A stretch of 64,000 nucleotides of DNA. Origin: Corynebacterium uropygiale (lineage in GTDB: Bacteria > Actinomycetota > Actinomycetes > Mycobacteriales > Mycobacteriaceae). The translations under genes and the position numbers were made by a program. Positions within the stretch are counted from its first letter, which is position 1; each line of letters opens with the position of its first letter. Shown here in pieces: positions 8,201-24,479 of the stretch. The notes beneath the pieces were generated by a model. That model was given only the letters and a program-made list of their open reading frames with translations, had not been told where the DNA came from and made no database searches. The stretch is taken from assembly GCF_021568315.1 (NCBI RefSeq), contig NZ_JAKGSI010000001.1, positions 310,001 to 374,000 of the forward strand. The letters run 5' to 3'.

Positions 8201-8374
8201 CGAAGTTTGAACGGCTCCTCGGAGCCGAGCTCAAGTTTCACCGAAGACCGTCGGTCAATCCCACGTCACTGGGGTTCGAAGGAACTGTGAAGGCAGTTCG
8301 GCCCACGCAGGAGACACTGTAGAGCCACCACACCGAAGTGTGATGCGCCCTGTGCTCTTGCACGGGGCTTTTTC
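8201..8374 (+). ncRNA. Ribosomal protein L10 leader with attenuator hairpin
   Basis: The long untranslated region before rplJ carries the hairpin CCGAAGACCGTCGG (from 8241) characteristic of L10 leaders, several further stems, and a terminator-like hairpin at 8347-8368 (GCCCTGTGC and GCACGGGGC, nine pairs with one G-U) followed by TTTTTC. In this leader class the L10-(L12) complex binds the RNA and reduces expression of its own operon. The attenuator is visible in the sequence; its use for regulation is inference from the family. The exact ends of the element are approximate. Confidence 0.75.
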
Positions 8375-8459
8375 TCTGGGCGCGGCAGCCTCTGCCGCCG
8401 GCTGGGGGAAGGGTCCCGGCGGATCAAGAACACAATGGAAAGAGGAAGGAGGCGAAGTA

Positions 8460-8978
8460 ATGGCAAACCCGAAGAACGAAGCGGCTCTCGCCGAGCTGAA
8501 GAACCGTTTCGCTGAGGCGGACAGCATCCTGCTGACCGAGTACCGCGGGCTGACCGTGGGTCAGACCTATGAGCTGCGTACTGCTCTCGGTGCTGATGTC
8601 CAGTACTCCGTCGCCAAGAACACCCTGATCAAGCTGGCGGCTCATGACGCCGGCATTGAGGGCATCGACGACCTCTTGACCGGTCCGACCGCTATCGCTT
8701 TCGTCAAGGGCGAGGCGGTGGACGCTGCCAAGGCGATGAAGAAGTTCGCTGATGACAATCAGGCGTTCATCGTCAAGGGCGGCTACATGGATGGCAGCGC
8801 TCTCAGCGCTGACCAGGTCAAGGCTCTCGCCGATCTCGATAACCGCGAGACCACGCTGGCAAAGCTGGCTGGTGCCATGAAGGGCAGTCTGGCAAAGGCC
8901 GCAGGCCTGTTCAACGCTCCCGCTTCTCAGGTCGCACGTCTTGCTGCGGCTCTCGAAGAGAAGAAGCAGGACGCTTAA
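8460..8978 (+). CDS. rplJ: 50S ribosomal protein L10
   Basis: The 172-residue L10 protein anchors L7/L12 dimers to the ribosome and binds its own mRNA leader. The N-terminus [17 protein letters not shown], the motif [15 protein letters not shown] and the Ala-rich C-terminal helix that binds L12 are as expected. The ATG at 8460 has an AAGGAGG sequence upstream. An open frame continues 5' of it to 8340 but lies inside the leader. rplL follows after 116 bases in the same transcript. Confidence 0.97.
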   Translation: MANPKNEAALAELKNRFAEADSILLTEYRGLTVGQTYELRTALGADVQYSVAKNTLIKLAAHDAGIEGIDDLLTGPTAIAFVKGEAVDAAKAMKKFADDNQAFIVKGGYMDGSALSADQVKALADLDNRETTLAKLAGAMKGSLAKAAGLFNAPASQVARLAAALEEKKQDA

Positions 8979-9094
8979 AGACGTCAGTCTTCGCAGACAC
9001 ATCATCATACTTCCCGAGTTGCCACTTCAGCTCCGCGCCGCAGATCGCGGCCTAGTCGCTGAGGCAGCAGGCTCGACACAGAAAGGACACTATT

Positions 9095-9478
9095 ATGGCT
9101 AAGCTCAGCAAGGACGAGCTCATCGAGGCCTTCAAGGAAATGACCCTCATCGAGCTCTCTGAGTTCGTCAAGGAATTCGAAGAGGTCTTCGACGTCACCG
9201 CCGCCGCCCCGGTTGCCGCCGTGGCCGCCGCCCCGGGCGCCGAGGCTGCCCCGGCTGAGGAGCAGACCGAGTTCGACGTCGTCCTCGAGGACGCTGGCGC
9301 CAAGAAGATCGGCGTCATCAAGGCCGTCCGCGAGATCGTCTCCGGCCTGGGCCTGAAGGAAGCCAAGGAGCTCGTTGAGTCCGCTCCGAAGGCCATCCTC
9401 GAGGGCGCTTCCAAGGAAGACGCCGATGCCGCCAAGGCCAAGCTGGAGGACGCCGGCGCCAAGGTTACCCTCAAGTAA
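9095..9478 (+). CDS. rplL: 50S ribosomal protein L7/L12
   Basis: The 127-residue stalk protein that recruits the GTPase translation factors. It has the N-terminal dimer domain ([20 protein letters not shown]), an Ala/Pro hinge (residues about 34-55) and the C-terminal factor-binding domain with [13 protein letters not shown] and [17 protein letters not shown]. An AGAAAGGA site precedes the ATG. A terminator follows 25 bases after the stop. Confidence 0.98.
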   Translation: MAKLSKDELIEAFKEMTLIELSEFVKEFEEVFDVTAAAPVAAVAAAPGAEAAPAEEQTEFDVVLEDAGAKKIGVIKAVREIVSGLGLKEAKELVESAPKAILEGASKEDADAAKAKLEDAGAKVTLK

Positions 9479-9503
9479 TCTCCGCCGCTCCCCGCGAGCT
9501 TTC

Positions 9504-9550
9504 CACCCCCTGTCCCGTTCTGGGCCAGGGGGTGTTCTTTATCTGTCATC
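9504..9550 (+). terminator. Rho-independent terminator after rplL
   Basis: CACCCCCTG (9504-9512) pairs perfectly with CAGGGGGTG (9536-9544). The 23-base loop can form a small inner stem, and TTCTTT follows. Confidence 0.8.
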
Positions 9551-9642
9551 CGTGCGCTGGCCGTCGGTTCCCGTTGCCCCCCCCCTGACGGAGATGTACT
9601 CTAGATCACATTCCCTTGCGGCATTGAGCTGAGGAGACGGCT

Positions 9643-10938
9643 ATGAACCGACGCCACCCCGACCCACTAAAGTCCCTCGACTTCCGCCGCCTCGTCGGCG
9701 CGCGGGTCTCCAACGAGTTCTCCCAATCCATGATGGGCCTCTCCATCACCGTGCTCCTCGTGGCGTGGACCGGGGAGGCGACGCTCGCGGGCGTGTGCCT
9801 GGGCGTCTACACGGCGTGTCTCATCCTCTGCCAGGTGGTCTCCGGGACCATCGTGGACCGCGTGCGGGCGGACCGCGCCCTCCGCTGGTCCGCCGCGACG
9901 CAGGCCGTCGGCTGGGGTGTGGTGCTCATCGGTGCCCTGGGGCACGAGAACCGAGCCTTCTGCACGGGGATGATCATCCTGGGGGCCATCATCGGCGGCA
10001 CGGCCTCGGGGCTCGATGGCCCCGCGGAGTTTGCGCTCACCCGGCAGCTGGTCCCCAAGGAGGACTTCCAGAAGGCCTCGGCAGTGGCCCAGGGGCGGGA
10101 ATCTGTCGCCACCACCAGCGGCGATCCCATCGCCGGCGTCCTCTCCTCCATCACGACGACCCTCCCGCTCATCATCCAGATCGTCTTCAGCACGCTCGCC
10201 GCGCTCCTCGTCCCGACGCCCACCCGCCGCACCCCGCCCGAGTCGCCCTCGGAGAGCCCTGGCGGTGCTTTCGCCTCCTTCGTTGAGGATGTCAAGGAGG
10301 GCTATCGCTTCGTCTTCCGGGATAGTGGCCTGCGCGCCTTGGCACTCATCGCGGGGATCTCGAACTTCGCGATGGCCCTCCTGCCCTTGACCCTGCTCAT
10401 GCACTTCACCGCCGCGGGCGAGGCCCCGTGGAAGCTGGGTATCCTCTCGGCGATGATGGGGCTGGTCATGATTGCGGGGGCGTGGTTCGCCGGGAAGTTC
10501 GCCGACCGCTTCTCCTTCTTCCTCGCAGGCATACTCGCGCTGGGTGGGGAACTCATTGGTGCCCTCCTCTTCATGGGCACGCTCCACTCCCTGGTGCTCA
10601 CGTGCCTGGTGTTCGTCGTCGAGTGCTTCTTCCTCCCGCTCTTCAACTCGGGCTTCGGCGCGTACATGGCCTTTGCCTGCACGGATGAGAACGAGGGGCG
10701 CGTCTCCGCCGCCACCGGGGCCCTGGGGATGGTGCTCATGCCGCTAGGATCCATCGCGAGCGGCCTCCTCCTTGACCGCTTCGGCGCCCTGCCCGGGCTG
10801 TGGATCTGCGCCATCATTTTTGCGGTGTGCCTGTGCCTCATGGTGGGCTCGACGTCCTTCCGGCGGATGCCCCGCTATGCGGAGATGGCAGCCCAGGAGA
10901 AGGAAGGGCAGGAGGAGAACGCGCCGGATGCGGTCTGA
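9643..10938 (+). CDS. MFS transporter (EntS-like exporter)
   Basis: A 431-residue major facilitator protein with about twelve hydrophobic segments. Features include LDFRRLVGARVSNEFSQSMM at the N-terminus, the loop motif GTIVDRVRADR after helix 2, and a central hydrophilic region (residues about 190-215, Pro/Ser rich). The overall pattern resembles the MFS_3/EntS group that exports siderophores or small hydrophobic molecules. The substrate cannot be assigned. A GAGGAG site lies upstream of the ATG. No regulator is adjacent. Confidence 0.82.
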   Translation: MNRRHPDPLKSLDFRRLVGARVSNEFSQSMMGLSITVLLVAWTGEATLAGVCLGVYTACLILCQVVSGTIVDRVRADRALRWSAATQAVGWGVVLIGALGHENRAFCTGMIILGAIIGGTASGLDGPAEFALTRQLVPKEDFQKASAVAQGRESVATTSGDPIAGVLSSITTTLPLIIQIVFSTLAALLVPTPTRRTPPESPSESPGGAFASFVEDVKEGYRFVFRDSGLRALALIAGISNFAMALLPLTLLMHFTAAGEAPWKLGILSAMMGLVMIAGAWFAGKFADRFSFFLAGILALGGELIGALLFMGTLHSLVLTCLVFVVECFFLPLFNSGFGAYMAFACTDENEGRVSAATGALGMVLMPLGSIASGLLLDRFGALPGLWICAIIFAVCLCLMVGSTSFRRMPRYAEMAAQEKEGQEENAPDAV

Positions 10939-10977
10939 GGCGGTCTAGGGGCGCTACCCCCGAATTTCTATAGCGTG

Positions 10978-11007
10978 TTTCATTTCACGTGGTGGGTGGT
11001 TTAGGAT
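10978..11007 (+). promoter_or_regulatory. Candidate promoter of the MHS-type transporter gene
   Basis: TTTCAT (10978-10983) and TAGGAT (11002-11007) are spaced by 18 bases, 33 bases before the start codon. Confidence 0.4.
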
Positions 11008-11039
11008 GGCGACACGTCCCCAAAACCAGGAGCTTTGCT

Positions 11040-12392
11040 ATGACTCACCCGGTGGAATCGGCACCGCCCACCCGCGAGGTTGACCCGAGGGAGGTCCGGA
11101 GGATCGCCTTCTCGGCCTTCATCGGCACGGCCCTCGAGTGGTATGACTTCTTCCTCTTCGGCACGGCCTCGGCGCTCGTGTTTCAGCACGTGTACTTCTC
11201 AGGCTCGAGCCCCATCGTCGCGACGATGGCCTCCTTCGCCACCTTCGGGGTGGGATTCCTCGCCCGGCCGCTGGGCGGGGTGCTCTTCGGCGCCATGGGC
11301 GATCGATGGGGGAGGAAGCCCACGCTCATCGTGTCGATCGTCGCGATCGGCCTGGCTACCGGGCTCGTCGGCTGCCTGCCGACCAGCGCGAGTATCGGCC
11401 TCGCCGCCCCCATCCTCCTCACCTGCCTGCGGCTCTTGCAAGGGGTGGCCGTCGGCGGCGAATGGGGCGGGGCCACCACCCTGGCCCTCGAGCACGCGCC
11501 GCCGGAGAAGCGCGGGCGCTATGCCGCGCTGGTGCAGATTGGCTCTCCGGCCGGCACGCTCCTTTCTAGCGGGGCCTTCGCCCTCGTCTTCCTCCTCCCC
11601 GACGCGAGTGTTGACTCCTGGGGCTGGCGCCTGCCCTTCCTCGCGGCCTTCCCCTTCCTGGGGATCGCGCTGTGGATCCGGCTGCAGGTGGAGGAGTCCC
11701 CCGTCTTCCAGCAGGCGGAGCGGGAAGCCGAGGGCGGGGGAGAGGGCGAGGCAGCCCGGGGCTCCTTCGTGGATCTCTTCCGCCACCACGGGGTGAAGGT
11801 GCTGTGGGCCTCGTGCGCCTCCCTCGTGGGGATCGGCGGGTTCTTCGTCATGAGCACCTACGCGCTGAGCTATGGGACCTCGGTCCTGGGGATCGAGCGC
11901 CAGTCCATGGTCAACGCGACGGTCATCGCCGCGGTGGGGCAGATCCTCATCAACGTCGGCTTCGGCCGGCTGGCGGAGAAGATCGGGGCGCACCGCGTCG
12001 TGATCGGCGGGGGACTGGCCAGCGCGATCCTCGCCTGGCCGCTGTGGATCCTCATGGACACCGCCAACATTGTGGCCATCACCGTGGCGATCGTGCTGGG
12101 GCTTGCCGTCGTGACCATTTCCTATTCCGTGGTGGGCGTCCTCATTACGCACATGTTCCCCTCGCGGGTGCGCTACATGGGGATGGCGATCAGCGTGAAC
12201 ATCGCGGGGGCGATCTCCGGGCTGCTGCCTTTCATCGCGACGTGGCTCAACAGCTTCTATGAGGAGCAGTCCTCGACGCCGGCGATCCTCATCCTCGTGG
12301 TGATTTCGCTGGTCACGGTGCTGGGTGGCTACTTCGGAAGCCGGCACCACACGGAGGATGAGGTGCTCGTCACGGAGAAGCCTGCCGCCTAG
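11040..12392 (+). CDS. MFS transporter, metabolite:H+ symporter (MHS) family
   Basis: A 450-residue symporter of the ProP/ShiA/KgtP group. The N-terminus has the MHS hallmark FIGTALEWYDFFLFGTASALV, followed by ARPLGGVLFGAMGDRWGRKP (the canonical MFS loop), LLQGVAVGGEWGG and EKRGRYAAL. These carriers import organic acids, shikimate, proline or betaine; the sequence does not decide which. The ATG at 11040 has CAGGAG upstream and gives MTHPVESAPP; the further open frame upstream overlaps the promoter. There are about twelve membrane helices, with a charged loop at about residues 220-245. Confidence 0.87.
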   Translation: MTHPVESAPPTREVDPREVRRIAFSAFIGTALEWYDFFLFGTASALVFQHVYFSGSSPIVATMASFATFGVGFLARPLGGVLFGAMGDRWGRKPTLIVSIVAIGLATGLVGCLPTSASIGLAAPILLTCLRLLQGVAVGGEWGGATTLALEHAPPEKRGRYAALVQIGSPAGTLLSSGAFALVFLLPDASVDSWGWRLPFLAAFPFLGIALWIRLQVEESPVFQQAEREAEGGGEGEAARGSFVDLFRHHGVKVLWASCASLVGIGGFFVMSTYALSYGTSVLGIERQSMVNATVIAAVGQILINVGFGRLAEKIGAHRVVIGGGLASAILAWPLWILMDTANIVAITVAIVLGLAVVTISYSVVGVLITHMFPSRVRYMGMAISVNIAGAISGLLPFIATWLNSFYEEQSSTPAILILVVISLVTVLGGYFGSRHHTEDEVLVTEKPAA

Positions 12393-12422
12393 CGCACCCC
12401 GCCGGTTCTATAGACTGGCAGC

Positions 12423-13451
12423 ATGCTTCCACGGTCTCGGATTATTAGCGTTGTGCTCATTGGGCTCGGGGCGGCACTCATCGCTGCGAGCGCCCTTGCG
12501 CCGCTGTTCATGCACACCGACGGGCGGGTGGCCGTCGATGGCGAGGAGACCACGCTGAGCCTGCGCGATCCGCACGCCACGCTGCGATCCATCGCCCACC
12601 CGGAGGAGGGGGCCACCAAGACCCGCGTCCTGCGCCAGCTGCACACCACCGTGGAGGAGCCCTCCGATGCCGACGGCGCCCAGCTGCGCGTGGGCGTGTC
12701 GGTGACCCGCGAGGGGGAACACTCCGAGGATCCGCAGGACCTCGGCGGGCTGCACACCGCGCAGGTGTGGAGCTTCGGAATTGATCGGAGGGACGGCCGC
12801 GTGGCGGGGGACATGCGCGTGATCGAGCAGATCGCCAGCCCCACCCGGACCATCCCCGGCGAGGGCTGGTGGTTCGCCTTCCCGCCGAACCCCGAGGAGC
12901 GCACCTACGACCTGTTCGACGACACCCTCCGGGGCTTCTACCCGGCGGACTTCGTCGAGAACACCACGCTGGAGGGGCGCGATGTCAAGCACTATCGCCA
13001 GCACATTGAGCCCCAGAATGTTGCCCGGCACTACGCGGGGCCTCTCAACACGACGCGGCTGCCCGACGGCAGCGAGGGCTACCTCTACCACTCGGCGCGC
13101 CGGGACCTGTGGGTGGATGAGGACTCGGGCGTGCTCCTCCGGCTCTCCGAGGGGATCGATGACTACTATGGCCGGGCCGATGGCTCCCGCGCTGAGGACG
13201 TCTTCACCTTCCAGGGTGAGATGAGCGAGGGGGACATCCAGGCCCGGGTGGATGAGGCCACGCGCCTCGGCGGGCGAAGTGTGGCGGATATTATTCTTCT
13301 GGTCTGTGTCATTCTCGGCGCTATCCTGCTTCTCGCGGGTATGGTGGGGGCACTGTGGCCCGGTCGGGGTCCTCGCCGCCGGCGGCGCGCGGAGGATGCC
13401 GGCTCGGAGGACGGGCACGCGGCGGCTGCCGACGGCACCCCCGTCGCGTAA
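12423..13451 (+). CDS. DUF3068 (PorA family) membrane-anchored protein
   Basis: A 342-residue protein with an N-terminal membrane segment (IISVVLIGLGAALIAASAL), a large extracytoplasmic domain and a C-terminal membrane helix (ADIILLVCVILGAILLLAG) followed by an Arg-rich cytoplasmic tail. Conserved-looking stretches are GEGWWFAFPPNPEERTYDLF and YLYHSARRDLWVDEDSG. It matches the actinobacterial DUF3068 family, often found next to rpoB in corynebacteria; the function is unknown. TATAGA at 12409-12414 is eight bases from the ATG and there is no ribosome-binding site, so the mRNA may be leaderless. Confidence 0.8.
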   Translation: MLPRSRIISVVLIGLGAALIAASALAPLFMHTDGRVAVDGEETTLSLRDPHATLRSIAHPEEGATKTRVLRQLHTTVEEPSDADGAQLRVGVSVTREGEHSEDPQDLGGLHTAQVWSFGIDRRDGRVAGDMRVIEQIASPTRTIPGEGWWFAFPPNPEERTYDLFDDTLRGFYPADFVENTTLEGRDVKHYRQHIEPQNVARHYAGPLNTTRLPDGSEGYLYHSARRDLWVDEDSGVLLRLSEGIDDYYGRADGSRAEDVFTFQGEMSEGDIQARVDEATRLGGRSVADIILLVCVILGAILLLAGMVGALWPGRGPRRRRRAEDAGSEDGHAAAADGTPVA

Positions 13452-13455
13452 GCCC

Positions 13456-13484
13456 TTTACAAAGCGGAGAATCTGGTATAGGGT
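13456..13484 (+). promoter_or_regulatory. Probable rpoBC promoter
   Basis: TTTACA (13456-13461) and TAGGGT (13479-13484) are spaced by 17 bases and start five bases after the DUF3068 stop. A TTGACA at 13555-13560 lacks a well-placed -10. A 6-bp hairpin (13535-13552) lies between the two. Confidence 0.55.
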
Positions 13485-13681
13485 AGTTCGATGCGCTGGA
13501 CTTCTCCGCCGGTGCGCAGCAAGCCTTGTTCGATCAGCTTCTGAAAAAGCTGACTTGACAAGGTCATTTCGTGCTATCTGGGGGAGAGAGTCCACAGCAG
13601 ACCGAATGCTCAACATACCAGTGGGGTAGTGGCCACGTCCGGGTGATCACTGCTCCGCGTGAGGTGCTGGAAGGACCCATC

Positions 13682-17161
<3,480 letters not shown>

Positions 17162-17233
17162 GCGACACTGAGAAACAACCGCCACCACTGACAGCCAACA
17201 ATCTCCCGGGACGCCGGGAGGAAAGGGAGTTAC

Positions 17234-21253
<4,020 letters not shown>

Positions 21254-21260
21254 ACGAAAA

Positions 21261-21291
21261 AAGAGCCCGACGCCTCGCGCGTCGGGCTCTT
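21261..21291. terminator. Bidirectional terminator after rpoC
   Basis: A perfect 13-bp stem (21261-21273 with 21279-21291) has a 5-base loop. The stem ends in AAG...CTT, and a run of A's lies on the rpoC side. It can serve both rpoC and the convergent ABC operon. Confidence 0.9.
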
Positions 21292-21340
21292 AGCCTCCGC
21301 CCCCGCACCAGCCCCAACGGCGCGCGTGCGGGGGTTGCTC

Positions 21341-22117
21341 TTATTCAGACGGGGCGCGCCCGGCGGAGGGGCGGGGGAGAACCACGGGAGCCCCCTCATG
21401 CTGGAGCACATCCGCCTCCACCTGGTACACCTCGCGGAGCAGCTCCGGGGTGATGGTGGACGCCGGGGATCCGGAGGCCACGCACTCGCCCCGGCGAAAG
21501 ACGATGATCTCATCGCAGTAGCGGGTCGCCAGATTGACGTCGTGGAGGGCGACGATCGCCAGAGCCTCCTCCTCGCGCACCCGTTCCCGCACCGTATCGA
21601 GGAGGAAGAGCTGCCGGTGGAGGTCGAGGGCGCTCGTCGGCTCATCGAGGAGCATGAGCCGCGGGGTTCCGACGAGCATCTGCGCGGCCGCGACCATCTG
21701 CCGCTGGCCGCCGGAGATCTCGTGGAGGTGGCGCTCGGCGACGTCGGCCAGCCCCACCTGGTGGAGGATCTGAGCCGTGCGGACCTCAGGGTCCTCCGTG
21801 CTGCTGCGCCGGGCGGCCATGAGCGTGGCCTCGAAGGCGCTGAGCGCGGTGGCGTCGGGGATCTCCTGGGGCACATAGCCGAGGGCGCGGCGAAGCACTG
21901 TGCCGCTCAGTTCCTGCTCCCCCTCGCGCACCGAGATGCGCCCCGAGCGGGGCCTCTTCACCCCGGCCACCGCCTTGAGGAAGGTGGATTTTCCGGAGGC
22001 GTTCGGCCCGAGGAGCCCGACCAGCCGCCCGCCGTGGAGGGTGGGCAGGCTGAGGGAGGGGAGGATGAGGCGTCGGCCATACCCGACGCTGAGGTGATCG
22101 ATCTCGAGGGCTACCAC
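21341..22117 (-). CDS. ABC transporter ATPase, iron-siderophore/heme type
   Basis: A 258-residue FecE/FhuC-type ATPase that powers a FecCD importer. Walker A is GPNASGKST, the signature is ISGGQRQMVAAAQ, Walker B is LMLLDEPTSALD, and the switch His is in ALHDVNLATRYCD. The GTG start at 22117 has GAAGGAGG upstream and overlaps the permease stop by seven bases. The longer minus-strand frame running to 22969 overlaps the permease in another frame and is not coding. It is the last gene of the binding protein-permease-ATPase operon. Confidence 0.9.
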   Translation of the reverse strand: MVALEIDHLSVGYGRRLILPSLSLPTLHGGRLVGLLGPNASGKSTFLKAVAGVKRPRSGRISVREGEQELSGTVLRRALGYVPQEIPDATALSAFEATLMAARRSSTEDPEVRTAQILHQVGLADVAERHLHEISGGQRQMVAAAQMLVGTPRLMLLDEPTSALDLHRQLFLLDTVRERVREEEALAIVALHDVNLATRYCDEIIVFRRGECVASGSPASTITPELLREVYQVEADVLQHEGAPVVLPRPSAGRAPSE

Positions 22118-23163
22118 AGCGACCTCCTTCGGGTGAGCGTGATGGCAAGGAAAAAGGGCACGCCGATGATGGCGGTCACCACCGCGATGGGGAGCACCTG
22201 CCCCGGGCGGACCAGCTGGCTCACCGCGTGGGCGCAAGACATCATGAGCGCGCCCGAGGCCAGGGAGGCGGGGAGGAAGAAGCGCTGGTCCTCGCCCACG
22301 AGCATCCGCGCCACGTGCGGGCCGATGAGCCCCACGAATCCGATGATGCCGGTGAAGGCGACCGTCGTCGCGGCCATGAGGGAGACGAGGAGAAGCACCC
22401 CGATCCGCAGGCGGGTGACGTTGACGCCCATGGAGGCGGCGCGGGCGTCGCCGAGGCGCAGCGCGGTGAGCTGCCAGCCCAGCACGCTGAACACCGGAAT
22501 GGAGACCACCAGCACCACCGCCATGATGAGGTTGCTGCCCCAGGAGGCGCGCGTCATGGAGCCCAGCTGCCAGAAGACCACCTGCTGGAGACTCTCCGCG
22601 GAGGACATGTACTGGATGAGCGCGAGGAGCGCCTGGAAGAGGAAGGTCAGCGCGATGCCGAGGAGGATCATCGTCTCCGCGCTCGCGCCGCGCAGGATCG
22701 CGACCCCCACGATGAGCAGCGAGGTGAGCAGCGCCGCGATCCACGCCATGAGCGCGATATTGAGCTGCGGCTGCGCGATGATCTGCCAGTGCAACACAAT
22801 GGCCAGCGCCCCGCCGAAGGCTCCCGCCGCGGACACGCCGAGGGTGAAGGGCTCCGCGAGCGGGTTGCCGAGGATCGTCTGCATCTGCGCGCCCGCGAGG
22901 GAAAGCAGCATCCCCACCAGCAGGGCCATGACGGCCATCGGGGTGCGCAGCTGGATGAGCACTTTCCACGAGGGGGAATCCATCATGGATGGATCCTGGA
23001 GGGCGGAGAACACGTCACCCCAGCCGATGTCCATGACCCCCACGAGGATGCTCTCCGCGAAGGCGAGGAGCGCCACCACCGTCAGCGCCGCGATGATGCA
23101 CCAGCGCCGGATGACGGTGCGCCGGTGCGCGCGCAGGAGGGAGTCAGCTCTGTCCTCACTCAT
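22111..23163 (-). CDS. FecCD family iron-chelate ABC transporter permease
   Basis: A 350-residue permease with about ten membrane helices. Family motifs include RTPMAVMALLVGMLLSLAGA, MQTILGNPLAEPFTLGVSAG-like spacing, and FTGIIGFVGLIGPHVARMLVG, the cytoplasmic coupling region for the ATPase. It forms the translocation channel for an Fe-siderophore, heme or cobalamin importer. The ATG overlaps the binding-protein stop (ATGA), so translation is probably coupled. Confidence 0.9.
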   Translation of the reverse strand: MSEDRADSLLRAHRRTVIRRWCIIAALTVVALLAFAESILVGVMDIGWGDVFSALQDPSMMDSPSWKVLIQLRTPMAVMALLVGMLLSLAGAQMQTILGNPLAEPFTLGVSAAGAFGGALAIVLHWQIIAQPQLNIALMAWIAALLTSLLIVGVAILRGASAETMILLGIALTFLFQALLALIQYMSSAESLQQVVFWQLGSMTRASWGSNLIMAVVLVVSIPVFSVLGWQLTALRLGDARAASMGVNVTRLRIGVLLLVSLMAATTVAFTGIIGFVGLIGPHVARMLVGEDQRFFLPASLASGALMMSCAHAVSQLVRPGQVLPIAVVTAIIGVPFFLAITLTRRRSLW

Positions 23164-24389
23164 TTCTCAGCGCCGCGGGGAGTGCTGACAAAGAAGGCAC
23201 CCTCCCCGCTGAAGGGCGCGTACTTCTCGTGGGCGTCCTTCCACTCCTTCGCGACGTCCACATCCGTGTAGTCCTCCGGGTGCAGCCACTGGGCAATCTG
23301 GAGGAGCGCCAGGTAGTTGAAGGGGGAGTTGTAGAACTGGTGCCAGATCGCGTAGAGGTTCCCTTCCTTGGGCGCCCGGAGCAGGTCAAAGGCCGGCTGC
23401 ACGGAGGGCAGGTGCTGGAGGGATTTCTCCGCATCCGCCATGCTGATGCCGTATCCCGCCGACGCGAAGGTGGCCGGGTTGCCGTCCTTGTCCTTCTTCG
23501 TGGCCCAGTCGCCGCCGGTGGCGATGATGACGTCCGGGTCGAGGTCGATGACCTTCTCCGGGGTGAGGGTGACGGACTCGCCGTCGAGGACCGAGTCGCC
23601 CACGTTCTCCCCGCCGGCCACGTTGACCAGCTCGGAGATGTTGGAGTTGTTCCAGGTGCCGCAGCAGTCGGAGAGGCCGGCGGCGCGCCAGACGAAGGTG
23701 CGCGGCTTGGACGTGGCCTTGGCTCCGCGCTCGCGGACCATGTCCACCACGCGGCTCCAGTCCTGGTTGAAGTCCTGGGCGGCCTCCTCCTTGTCGAAGA
23801 GCTTCCCGAAGATCTCCATGGAGCGGGTCGTGTTCTCGAGGGGGTGGGCGCGGAAGTCGGTGACGATGTAGCGCAGCCCCAGGCTGTCGAGCTTGTCCGT
23901 GGTGCCGGTGGTCTTCGCGGCGTCGTACTGGTCCTGGGAGAGCACGAGGACGTCGGCGTCGAGGTTGATGAGGTTCTCGAGCGCGACATCACCCTTTTGG
24001 AAGCTGCCGATCTCCGGGATGTCCTTCACGCTGGGGACGGCCTCGACGAGCTTGGAGTAGTAGTCCGGGACGTTGTCCTGTAGGTCGGTGCCCATGCCCA
24101 CCACCTTGTCCAGCGGGTGCTCCCGATCGAGCGCCGAGGTGGCGAAGAGGGAGCGGCTCTCGCCGAGGATGATGCGCTCCGGCTGGTGCTCGAAGCTCAC
24201 CTCGCGGCCCAACACGTCCGTGATGGTGAGGGCATCCCCCGAGGGGGCCGCCGAGCTCTCGCTGGGGGAGGAGGACTCGGGGGAGCTGCAAGCGCTCAGC
24301 CCGAGGAGCCCCGCTACACTGAGTGCGAGCGCGGCACGGCCGGCCCGCGCACCTCGCGCGCGCGAGGACGGGTGAAGGAGAGAAAGCAT
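23160..24389 (-). CDS. Siderophore/heme-type ABC substrate-binding lipoprotein
   Basis: A 409-residue lipoprotein of the FepB/FhuD helical-backbone class. The signal peptide ends in the lipobox LSAC (Cys34) and is followed by a Ser/Pro-rich linker. The binding domain contains ITDVLGREVSFEHQPERIIL, the usual start of this family, and DLDPDVIIATGGDW. An unusual Cys pair (LSDCCGTWNNSN) lies mid-protein. It captures the chelate outside the membrane for the downstream permease and ATPase. It is the first gene of its operon and is transcribed away from a second importer. Confidence 0.88.
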   Translation of the reverse strand: MLSLLHPSSRARGARAGRAALALSVAGLLGLSACSSPESSSPSESSAAPSGDALTITDVLGREVSFEHQPERIILGESRSLFATSALDREHPLDKVVGMGTDLQDNVPDYYSKLVEAVPSVKDIPEIGSFQKGDVALENLINLDADVLVLSQDQYDAAKTTGTTDKLDSLGLRYIVTDFRAHPLENTTRSMEIFGKLFDKEEAAQDFNQDWSRVVDMVRERGAKATSKPRTFVWRAAGLSDCCGTWNNSNISELVNVAGGENVGDSVLDGESVTLTPEKVIDLDPDVIIATGGDWATKKDKDGNPATFASAGYGISMADAEKSLQHLPSVQPAFDLLRAPKEGNLYAIWHQFYNSPFNYLALLQIAQWLHPEDYTDVDVAKEWKDAHEKYAPFSGEGAFFVSTPRGAEK

Positions 24390-24460
24390 TCTGTCTACCT
24401 CGATGATCGTGAGACTGAAGAGAATAGCGACACGCCACAGCGGCGTATGGAAGCCTAGAA

Positions 24461-24479
24461 ATTACTAAGCCTGCCCTAT
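24461..24479 (-). promoter_or_regulatory. Weak DtxR-like box between the two importers
   Basis: Read on the minus strand, 24461-24479 matches the DtxR consensus at 11 of 19 positions, including TAGG and AGGCT. It overlaps the ATG of the plus-strand permease. The match is partial, so this is tentative. Confidence 0.35.

Noticed and set aside
13555..13579. TTGACA at 13555 as the main rpoB promoter
   Set aside because: The nearest -10-like hexamer, CTATCT, is only 13 bases away, and nothing suitable lies at 16-18 bases.
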